Source of the DNA: Pseudomonadota bacterium
GTDB taxonomy: Bacteria > Pseudomonadota > Alphaproteobacteria > Rhodospirillales > 2-02-FULL-58-16
NCBI GenBank assembly: GCA_022572335.1
Contig: JACZWD010000182.1
Coordinates: 1 to 5,253, forward strand
Length of the DNA: 5,253 nucleotides
Reading direction: 5' to 3'
The stretch's first letter is position 1. The number at the start of each line of letters is the position of its first letter. Under the pieces are notes generated by a model. That model did not search any database and had not been told where the DNA came from. It was given only the letters and a program-made list of their open reading frames with translations. Positions 1 to 4,440 of the stretch are shown one piece after another. The position numbers were made by a program, and so were the translations under genes.

Positions 1-216
1 GGCATTCGCGTCCGTGGGACAGTTGTCCACGTTGCCGCAGACGCCGTCGCCGTCGGCATCATTGTCCGGGTCGTTCGGGCAGGGATCGTTGGGGTCGGGG
101 ATGCCGTCGTTGTCACTGTCGATGTCGCACGCGTCTCCGATGCCGTCGCCGTCCACGTCCGCCTGATCCCCATTGACGACAAGCGGGCAGTTGTCGTCGC
201 CGTCGAGGTGGCCGTC
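1..216 (-). CDS. Thrombospondin type 3 repeat protein, fragment (both ends missing)
   Basis: The minus strand read from about 216 down to 1 gives an uninterrupted Asp/Asn/Gly-rich peptide with the phrases LDGDDNCP, DVDGDGIGDACD, SDNDGIPDPNDPCP and ADGDGVCGNVDNCP. This is the signature of thrombospondin type 3 (TSP3) repeats, in which Asp side chains bind calcium and Cys pairs form disulfides. Bacterial proteins with such repeats are normally large, exported or surface-attached. The fragment shows about three repeat units and continues beyond the left edge. No start codon belonging to it can be assigned: upstream (above about 216) the same minus frame stays open antisense to hpnA, because both use the same codon register and hpnA has no TTA, CTA or TCA codons. 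TSP3-like sequence itself ends at about 210-216, exactly where hpnA homology begins. The family call is solid; the gene boundaries are not. Confidence 0.75.
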
Positions 217-1062
217 GGCGACGTGACCGACCCGGCGTCGCTGGCGCCCGCCGTGAAGGGGTGCACGGGCCTCTTCCACGTGGCCGCCGACTACCGCCTT
301 TGGGTGCGCGATCCGGCGCCCATGTTCAAGGCCAACGTGGACGGCACGCGAAACATCCTGGTCGCCGCCGCCGAGGCCGGCGTCGCCCGCATGGTCTACA
401 CCAGCAGCGTGGCCACCCTGGGGCTGCGGCCGGGCGGCGCTGCCGCCGACGAGGATACGCCGGTGGCCTATGAGGACATGATCGGCCCGTACAAGCAGTC
501 CAAGTTCATGGCCGAGGCGGAGGTGCGCCGTCTGGTGGCGGACCAGGGACTGCCGGTGGTGATCGTCAATCCGTCCACGCCCGTGGGCCCGCGCGACGTG
601 AAGCCGACGCCCACGGGGCGCATGATCGTCGAGGCCGCCACCGGGCGCATGCCGGCCTACGTCGACACCGGGCTCAACCTGGTCCACGTGGACGACGTGG
701 CGGCCGGGCACCTGCTGGCCTTCGACAAGGGCACGGTGGGGGAACGCTACGTGCTGGGCGGCGAGAACATGACCCTGAAGGACATCCTCGAAGACATCGC
801 GGACATCACCGGCCTGAAGGCGCCCCGCCTGCGCATCCCCCATGGCCTGATCCTGCCGGTGGCCTACGCGGCCGAGGCGTGGACGCGCCTGACCGGCGGC
901 GGCGAGCCCTTCGTCACCGTGGACGGCCTGCGCATGGCCAGGAAAAAGATGTTCTTCTCCTGGGACAAGGCCGGCCACGCGCTCGGCTACCGGCCCCGGC
1001 CCGCCCGCGAGGCCCTGGTCGATGCGGTCCAGTGGTTCCACCGGAACGGGTACTGCTCCTGA
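208..1062 (+). CDS. hpnA: HpnA-like hopanoid-associated sugar epimerase, N-terminally truncated
   Basis: This is an extended short-chain dehydrogenase/epimerase of the HpnA type, predicted to be a cytosolic NAD(P)-dependent sugar-nucleotide enzyme linked to hopanoid lipid biosynthesis. From the GTG at 208 the 284-residue product carries FHVAADYRLWV (23-33), the YTSSVATLG strand with catalytic Ser (64-72), the active-site YKQSK with Tyr95 and Lys99, NPSTPVGPRD (121-130) and NLVHVDDVA (157-165), all diagnostic of HpnA. Family members are about 330 residues and begin with a GxxGxxG Rossmann loop. Here roughly 45-50 N-terminal residues, including that loop, are absent, so the product should not bind cofactor. 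The GTG at 208 is only the first possible start: the frame is open to position 1, but that part is the antisense of TSP3 repeats. No convincing ribosome-binding site is seen. The lesion is either a real deletion/recombination or an assembly misjoin. Confidence 0.8.
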   Translation: MAVGDVTDPASLAPAVKGCTGLFHVAADYRLWVRDPAPMFKANVDGTRNILVAAAEAGVARMVYTSSVATLGLRPGGAAADEDTPVAYEDMIGPYKQSKFMAEAEVRRLVADQGLPVVIVNPSTPVGPRDVKPTPTGRMIVEAATGRMPAYVDTGLNLVHVDDVAAGHLLAFDKGTVGERYVLGGENMTLKDILEDIADITGLKAPRLRIPHGLILPVAYAAEAWTRLTGGGEPFVTVDGLRMARKKMFFSWDKAGHALGYRPRPAREALVDAVQWFHRNGYCS

Positions 1063-1069
1063 TCGGCCC

Positions 1070-1098
1070 CGCCGCCGCCCTTGCCTGATCCGGCGGCG
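1070..1098 (+). terminator. GC-rich hairpin just after hpnA, possible terminator
   Basis: A perfect 8-bp inverted repeat (CGCCGCCG at 1070-1077, CGGCGGCG at 1091-1098) encloses a 13-nt loop and starts 8 bases after the hpnA stop codon. The stem is entirely G-C. It is followed by CCCATTATGACT and lacks a T-run, so intrinsic termination is uncertain; transcript-end stabilisation or attenuation before the next gene is also possible. In DNA this GC-rich, chance formation cannot be excluded. Confidence 0.4.
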
Positions 1099-1158
1099 CC
1101 CATTATGACTGTCGCGGCGCTCGGCCGGCGGGTTCGCGCGTGCAATGAATATGCGAAG

Positions 1159-1197
1159 GATGCCGTCGCCCGGCGGTGACGCCGGCACGGCGGCATC
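1159..1197 (+). promoter_or_regulatory. Composite hairpin with GTGA loop in the leader of the nucleotidyltransferase gene
   Basis: Two nested stems lie 23 bases upstream of the start codon at 1221. The outer arm is GATGCCG (1159-1165) with CGGCATC (1191-1197), 7 bp. The inner arm is CCGGCG (1170-1175) with CGCCGG (1180-1185), 6 bp, capped by GTGA, which would be a GNRA-type tetraloop in RNA. A 4x5 internal loop separates the stems. The ribosome-binding region (GGGTGGGG) lies just downstream and is not paired in this fold. It could be a leader element or the end of the hpnA transcript; no regulatory function is shown by sequence alone. Confidence 0.3.
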
Positions 1198-1220
1198 CGC
1201 CGACAAAGGGTGGGGAAAAT

Positions 1221-2003
1221 ATGATAGCGGTGATGCTGGCGGCGGGCGTGGGGAAGCGCCTTTTTGGCGCGAATCATTCGGAGCCGTCGAAGGCCTTGCT
1301 CCGGTTCGACGGCAAGTCCCTGCTGCACCGGCACATCGAGATCCTGCGCGAAAAAGGCGTCGACCGGCTGGTTCTGGTGGTCGGCTATCGCAAGGAAGAA
1401 CTCATGGCCGAGGTGGAGGCCGTGGGCGCCCGGGACTACGTGCGCGCCATATTCAATCCCGAGTTCGAGGGCGGTCCCGTAATTTCCCTGTGGACGGCGC
1501 GCGAGGTTCTGCGCGGCGGCGCCGACATCCTGTTCATGGATGCGGACGTGCTGTACCACCGGCGCGTTCTCGAGCGCCTGATCCAATCGCCCCACGCCAA
1601 CTGCTTCCTGCTCGACCGCGGCCTGGAGTCCGGCGAGGACCCGGTGCGCCTGTGTATCCGCGACGGCGCGCCGGTCGATTTCGGCAAGAACATCGAGGGC
1701 GACTTCGACCTTGTCGGCGAGTGGCCGGGCTTCATGCGCATGTCGCCCACCATCGCCGGGCGGGTGGCGGACGCCGCCGAGGCCATCATCGACGACGGCC
1801 GGTCCCACCTCACCTACGAGGTGGCGATGCGGGACGTGCTTCTCAGCGAGCCGCCCGGGACCTTCGCCTACGAGGACATCACGGGGCTTCCGTGGATCGA
1901 GATCGACTTCCCGAGCGACCTGCTGAGGGCGGAAAGGACCGTCCTGCCGCGCCTCGCCCGGGCCGCCGCCGAAGACGAGGAGGCGGATACGGACGCCGCT
2001 TAA
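1221..2003 (+). CDS. LicC-like nucleotidyltransferase (phosphocholine cytidylyltransferase family)
   Basis: This 260-residue protein has the nucleotidyltransferase (GT-A) fold of the LicC/sugar-1-phosphate cytidylyltransferase group, which transfers CMP or another NMP from NTP to a phosphorylated headgroup or sugar. The N-terminal motif LAAGVGKRL (6-14) is the nucleotide-binding loop, with Lys24 in the PSKALL segment. VVGYRKEEL (53-61) follows. MDADVLY (106-112) carries the metal-binding DxD pair. GEWPGFMRMSP (166-176) lies at the acceptor site, and WIEIDFPSDL (225-234) supplies the second acidic metal ligand. All expected key residues are present and the length is usual. The ATG at 1221 is chosen because the family begins at MIAVMLAAG and a purine-rich AAAGGGTGGGGA precedes it; a GTG at 1176 would add 15 unlike residues. 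The tail (EDEEADTDAA) is acidic and low-complexity. It sits 158 bp after hpnA on the same strand, which may mean shared lipid-headgroup work. Substrate is not determinable. Confidence 0.82.
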   Translation: MIAVMLAAGVGKRLFGANHSEPSKALLRFDGKSLLHRHIEILREKGVDRLVLVVGYRKEELMAEVEAVGARDYVRAIFNPEFEGGPVISLWTAREVLRGGADILFMDADVLYHRRVLERLIQSPHANCFLLDRGLESGEDPVRLCIRDGAPVDFGKNIEGDFDLVGEWPGFMRMSPTIAGRVADAAEAIIDDGRSHLTYEVAMRDVLLSEPPGTFAYEDITGLPWIEIDFPSDLLRAERTVLPRLARAAAEDEEADTDAA

Positions 2004-2074
2004 GGCGTGCCCCTCATAAAGGGTGTTGCTGTTCCTTCCGCGCATACTTCCCGTCGAAGGGGGGACGATGCCAT

Positions 2075-2785
2075 ATGAAAAAACTCGCATTCCTTCTGGT
2101 TTTGATTGGCTTGTACGTTTGGCCTGTCGGGCTCCGCGCCCAGTCGGCTGCACTCATGGAGGCCTACCAGCAGGGCGAGGCATTGTATCAGGCAAGGCGC
2201 TACGACGAGGCGCTCCCGTTTTGGAAGAAGGCGCTCGAACTCGGTCTACGGGAATATGGGCCGGAGCATCCGTCGGCGGCGAATTTGCTCAACAACCTGG
2301 CACTGCTCTACCAGGACCAGGGCCGGTACGCGGAGGCCGAGCCAATTTATGAGCGGTCGCTGGCGGTCCGGGAGAAGGCCCTGGGCGCGGAGCACCCGGA
2401 CGTGGCCACGAGCCTCAACAACCTGGCGGCGCTCTACCGCCTCCAAGGCCGGTACGCCGAGGCCGAGCCGCTCTACAAACGGTCGCTGGCGCTCGACGAG
2501 AAGGCTTTGGGCGCGGAGCCCCCGGGCATGGCCACCGACCTGAACGACCTGGCACTGCTCTACCAGTCCCAGGGCCGGTACGCGGAGGCCGAGCCGCTTT
2601 ATAAGCGGGCGCTGGCGATCTTCGAGAAGGTCCTGGGCGCGGAGCACCCCAACGTGGCCGTGAGCCTGGAGAACTATTCCGGCCTGCTCAGGGAGACTGG
2701 ACGGGGCTCGGAAGCCGTGAAGCTGGAGGCCCGCGCCAAGGCGATCCGGGCCAAGCGCGCCAAGGAAAACCCGGCGAACCGATGA
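2075..2785 (+). CDS. Secreted tetratricopeptide-repeat protein (kinesin-light-chain-type TPRs)
   Basis: The 236-residue product begins with a signal peptide (MKKLAFLLVLIGLYVWPVGLRA, cleavage likely near residue 22-24), so it should act in the periplasm. A divergent TPR at about 28-60 is followed by three near-identical 42-residue units containing LNNLALLYxxQGRYAEAEPLYxRxLAxxEKxLGAEHP (about 65-106, 107-148, 149-190) and a partial fourth (191-220). This is the TPR_10/TPR_12 arrangement that builds a superhelical protein-binding surface. The basic C-terminus (EARAKAIRAKRAKENPANR) looks like a natural family end, so the protein appears complete without an effector domain. The ATG at 2075 is preceded by GAAGGGGGG ten bases upstream. 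Unit 3 departs in AEPPGM and LND, suggesting drift. A CHAT-domain relic, the domain often paired with such TPRs, lies downstream on the other strand. Partner and role are unknown; it may be cotranscribed with the gene 71 bp upstream. Confidence 0.85.
   Translation: MKKLAFLLVLIGLYVWPVGLRAQSAALMEAYQQGEALYQARRYDEALPFWKKALELGLREYGPEHPSAANLLNNLALLYQDQGRYAEAEPIYERSLAVREKALGAEHPDVATSLNNLAALYRLQGRYAEAEPLYKRSLALDEKALGAEPPGMATDLNDLALLYQSQGRYAEAEPLYKRALAIFEKVLGAEHPNVAVSLENYSGLLRETGRGSEAVKLEARAKAIRAKRAKENPANR
2267..2644 (+). repeat. Three tandem 126-bp repeats inside the TPR gene
   Basis: Units 2267-2392, 2393-2518 and 2519-2644 each encode 42 residues. The core GGCCGGTACGCGGAGGCC recurs identically at 2321 and 2573 (offset 252 = 2 x 126) and with one change at 2447. 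Similarity at DNA level, not only protein level, points to recent duplication or gene conversion among units. It also predicts copy-number slippage and assembly collapse here. Confidence 0.85.
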
Positions 2786-2950
2786 AATGTGCGCGACGTC
2801 GGGTGTGCGGAAACGACCTGTTTTCGGTACAGGCCGACACCGCGTCGGTGGACCGCGGCGACCCTTGGTATAAGGCCCGAATAGCCGGTTTCAGGGGAGG
2901 GCCGTACAGCCCATTTTTGGAAGATTTCGGACTTCCAACCCTCATCCTTA
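2786..2950. other. Convergent intergenic segment with small stem-loops
   Basis: No gene is supported here, between the plus-strand TPR gene and the minus-strand CHAT relic. Visible structure includes CCTGT/ACAGG (2817-2821, 2829-2833, loop TTTCGGT), CACCG/CGGTG (2838-2842, 2846-2850) and TTGGAAG/CTTCCAA (2917-2923, 2932-2938, loop ATTTCGGA). None is followed by a T-run in either direction, so calling them intrinsic terminators is not justified. The segment is visibly less GC-rich around 2905-2950 than the flanking genes. Confidence 0.5.
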
Positions 2951-2977
2951 GGTCCGCTTTCGGCAATGAGCGGACAT
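2951..2977 (-). repeat. Dispersed short repeat, copy A (peptide MSAHCRKRT)
   Basis: Read on the minus strand, 2977-2951 encodes MSAHCRKRT, a variant of the MSALGQKRT-type peptide that I recall from short dispersed repeats in alphaproteobacterial intergenic DNA. The DNA is a perfect 7-bp inverted repeat, GTCCGCT (2952-2958) and AGCGGAC (2969-2975), with a 10-nt loop. It is the best-preserved of three copies in the window and shares their GTCCGC-(11 nt)-AGCGGACAT layout. It lies about 10 bases beyond the stop that ends the CHAT relic. It is probably not translated. Confidence 0.6.
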
Positions 2978-2985
2978 GCGTTGGA

Positions 2986-3129
2986 TTACGCTGTTTGTTG
3001 GAATTGCCTGCGGAGCAGGCCGTGCATGGCGAAAGCCAGCACCGTGTACCCGGACAGGTCCAGGCTCTTGACCCGATCCTCGTTGGCGGTGCGGCCGACG
3101 AAGACGCCGGCCGCCAAGTCGGCCTTCGG
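2986..3129 (-). pseudogene. CHAT-domain relic (caspase-like protease fragment)
   Basis: On the minus strand, 3129-3013 encodes PKADLAAGVFVGRTANEDRVKSLDLSGYTVLAFAMHGLL. This matches the middle of a CHAT domain, where the usual text is close to VFVGRAANE..VKSLDLS.YRVLAFATHGL. The His of the HG motif, one half of the catalytic His/Cys dyad, is present, although the usual Thr before it is Met. After HGLL the frame runs only eight more residues (RRQFQQTA) and stops at 2986. The region that would carry the catalytic Cys (SACNT-type motif) is missing, as is everything N-terminal. The open frame can be extended up to 3168 but then overlaps the end of the glutaredoxin-DinB gene. This is therefore a non-functional fragment of a TPR-CHAT type gene. 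The domain call is from motif memory, without an alignment. Confidence 0.6.
3006..3020. other. Perfect 6-bp hairpin at the CHAT relic break point
   Basis: GCCTGC (3006-3011) and GCAGGC (3015-3020) are perfectly complementary around a 3-nt loop, GGA. The hairpin sits exactly where CHAT homology is lost (codons for LLR after the HG motif). It may be an unrelated GC-rich coincidence or a structure that marked the break. Confidence 0.35.
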
Positions 3130-3140
3130 GGCAACGGCGA

Positions 3141-3935
3141 TCAGTCGAACGTCTTTTCGTTGTCCCACACTTCGTTGGGCATCGGCAGGCCGGCGAAATC
3201 GGCGTCGGTGAGCGGCCCGTCGGGCTCAAGGCCCAAGGATTCCACGACCAGCGCCAACTGCCGCGTGTGCTGGCCCGAGTGCCAGCCGGTGCGCTCCAGC
3301 ACTTCCAGCAGCGTCACGTCGCCGTAATAGACCTTGCCCGGCTGGTCGAAGTCGGTATCGCGGCCGGCCGTCTCCCACCAGCGTCGGAAGCGCTCTTGTA
3401 TGCCGCCGGCGTAGTCCAGGAGGTCCTGCAGGGTGTCCATGCCGTCGGGAAGGATGCTGAGCAGCGCTTCGTAGGTAAAAGGCGCGTCCCGCTCGACCCG
3501 GTCGAGGAAGACTTCCACGATGTTGAAGACGTGGTACGCCAGTTGCCGGTAAGACCGGGGCCGGCCCGACAGCATGTCGTCGAGACGGTCTTCGGGGATC
3601 TGGACGGCGAGGCGCCGGGCGCCGGCCAGGATGCCGTCGATCCGGTCCACCATCTCTTCGGGCGACAGCATGTCGTGGCTGTGCCACTCGAAGCCGGCGA
3701 CGCGGGCGACGTCGCGGAAGACGGCGCCGTTGGCCCAGTCCTTGCCGCGGGCGACGATGGGCACCAGCTTGAGTCCCAGTGCCGCCAGTTCCTTGTAGCC
3801 GTTTTCGTCTTCGATGACGTTGATGGACTCGAATTCAACACCGTTGGCAAGCAGGAACTCCTTGGTCTTCAGGCAACTCGAGCAGCCGGGCTGCCAATAG
3901 ACCTTCAAGGACGTCTCGGTGTCGCGAGCCCGCAT
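3141..3935 (-). CDS. Glutaredoxin-like plus DinB-like fusion protein
   Basis: This 264-residue cytosolic protein joins two domains. Residues 9-80 are a glutaredoxin/thioredoxin-fold module: LKVYWQPGCSSC places the redox pair at Cys18 and Cys21, and the cis-proline is Pro59 (KLVPIV). Residues about 93-235 are a DinB/YfiT-like four-helix bundle with the three metal-ligand histidines His135 (YHVFNIVE), His219 and His223 (WHSGQHTRQ). In DinB-superfamily enzymes such a triad binds a divalent metal, and several members are thiol-dependent (bacillithiol or mycothiol) transferases. An attached glutaredoxin thus suggests thiol-linked detoxification or dithiol reduction; this is inference. The C-terminus (DGPLTDADFAGLPMPNEVWD) is typical of the fusion family. 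The ATG at 3935 is preferred, with GGCGGGGAAA immediately upstream; a TTG at 3962 would add nine residues. An OsmC relic lies 105 bp upstream on the same strand. No expected residue is missing. Confidence 0.82.
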   Translation of the reverse strand: MRARDTETSLKVYWQPGCSSCLKTKEFLLANGVEFESINVIEDENGYKELAALGLKLVPIVARGKDWANGAVFRDVARVAGFEWHSHDMLSPEEMVDRIDGILAGARRLAVQIPEDRLDDMLSGRPRSYRQLAYHVFNIVEVFLDRVERDAPFTYEALLSILPDGMDTLQDLLDYAGGIQERFRRWWETAGRDTDFDQPGKVYYGDVTLLEVLERTGWHSGQHTRQLALVVESLGLEPDGPLTDADFAGLPMPNEVWDNEKTFD

Positions 3936-4040
3936 TTTCCCCGCCGTCGTCTCCGGTGCCAAAATTTCGCGTGCCCGGCCATGGTTATCGTCTGACCGGG
4001 AATGGTACGCGCTCGGCGCCCGTTCAACAAGAAGGCGGCT

Positions 4041-4218
4041 TCAAGCACCGGCGCCGCCGGTATCGACGACCTCGTCGTCGTGGGTGATGTCCGCGGTCTT
4101 GCCCAGCGGGATGGTGGCCGAGCAGTACTTGTCGGTCGACGGCTTCACCGGCTGCTCCACTTTCTCCGGATCGAGACCGGGGCACAGCGACCTCCGCCAG
4201 CTGGAACGTGACATAGCG
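4041..4218 (-). pseudogene. C-terminal relic of an OsmC/YhfA-like protein
   Basis: On the minus strand, 4178-4044 encodes GLDPEKVEQPVKPSTDKYCSATIPLGKTADITHDDEVVDT plus a short GGAGA tail, then TGA at 4041-4043. This closely resembles the end of YhfA-type OsmC proteins (E. coli YhfA ends around LSAEKYCSVALMLEKAVNITHSYEVV), including the conserved Cys in KYCS that serves the peroxiredoxin-like dyad in OsmC relatives. Just upstream, RYVTFQLAEV (4218-4189) could be the preceding beta-strand but is in another frame, implying a frameshift between about 4179 and 4188. Further upstream there is a stop in that frame, and the sequence becomes dispersed-repeat material; the N-terminal two-thirds of a normal roughly 135-residue OsmC is absent. 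Pro replacing usual residues (EQPVKPS, TIPLG) also suggests relaxed selection. A 125-codon frame (4418-4041) covers it, but its first 80 codons have no family likeness. Confidence 0.65.
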
Positions 4219-4256
4219 ACCATACGGTAGACGGATTCATTCGCCGGCATCGAGAC

Positions 4257-4283
4257 CTTCGGCTTTTGGCCTTCAACAGACAT
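4257..4283 (-). repeat. Dispersed short repeat, copy C (peptide MSVEGQKPK)
   Basis: The minus strand 4283-4257 encodes MSVEGQKPK, a decayed form of the MSALGQKRT-type unit. It keeps the same spacing as the other copies (TTCGGC, 11 nt, AACAGACAT) but its inverted repeat is lost. It lies 46 bp from copy B in the same orientation and about 40 bp from where OsmC-like sequence disappears. Confidence 0.5.
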
Positions 4284-4302
4284 CGCAGCGGGGTTGCCGG
4301 CA

Positions 4303-4329
4303 CGTCCGCCGCTGACCCGGAGCCGACAT
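4303..4329 (-). repeat. Dispersed short repeat, copy B (peptide MSAPGQRRT)
   Basis: The minus strand 4329-4303 encodes MSAPGQRRT, close to MSALGQKRT. The plus-strand DNA is GTCCGC (4304-4309), 11 nt, then AGCCGACAT (4321-4329), the same layout as copy A. One mismatch interrupts the stem. The 4219-4377 stretch around copies B and C contains no supportable gene. Confidence 0.55.
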
Positions 4330-4377
4330 TCGGGCCAGTTCCAGAGATGACGCGATCCGAGCGGAACAAAGGACGTC

Positions 4378-4402
4378 CGCCGGAGTGAACTCCTTACCGG
4401 CG
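4378..4402 (-). terminator. Hairpin downstream of the lipoprotein gene, possible terminator
   Basis: CGCCGG (4378-4383) and CCGGCG (4397-4402) form a perfect 6-bp stem around a 13-nt loop. An alternative pairing uses GGAG/CTTC-side bases as an inner GGAG...CTCC stem with a bulge. In the minus direction the stem begins 39 bases after the lipoprotein stop codon and is followed by GACGTCCTTTGTTCC, which has only a weak T-rich stretch. A terminator for the lipoprotein gene is plausible but not certain. Confidence 0.4.
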
Positions 4403-4440
4403 ACGCCCCCTTTTCCACCGAATTTCTTGGCGACGAATGC

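Noticed and set aside
1..216. CRISPR-like or simple-repeat array suggested by recurring GTCGCCGTC units
   Set aside because: Spacing is irregular and the minus strand gives a clean TSP3 protein, so the periodicity is from Asp-Gly codons.
1081..1109. Possible sigma70 promoter TTGCCT-17-TATGAC before the nucleotidyltransferase gene
   Set aside because: Only four of six matches in each box, and it overlaps the hairpin after hpnA; too weak to annotate.
1145..2074. Upstream part of a 546-codon plus-strand frame that ends with the TPR protein
   Set aside because: It runs out of frame through the nucleotidyltransferase, is Arg/Gly-rich shadow sequence, and the signal peptide plus ribosome-binding site show the true start at 2075.
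2004..2074. Short CCCT/AGGG and CTTC/GAAG pairings in the TPR gene leader as a regulatory fold
   Set aside because: Stems of four bases only; no consistent structure around the ribosome-binding site.
987..2153. 388-codon minus-strand frame opposite the nucleotidyltransferase
   Set aside because: Antisense shadow caused by GC-rich codon use; no domain-like text, no ribosome-binding site, and it overlaps strongly supported genes.
3109..3124. Hairpin GGCCG/CGGCC downstream of the glutaredoxin-DinB stop as a terminator
   Set aside because: It lies inside the CHAT relic coding sequence, has no T-run, and such 5-bp GC stems are expected by chance here.
3267..3995. 242-codon plus-strand frame opposite the glutaredoxin-DinB gene
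   Set aside because: Antisense shadow; the minus strand carries all conserved motifs.
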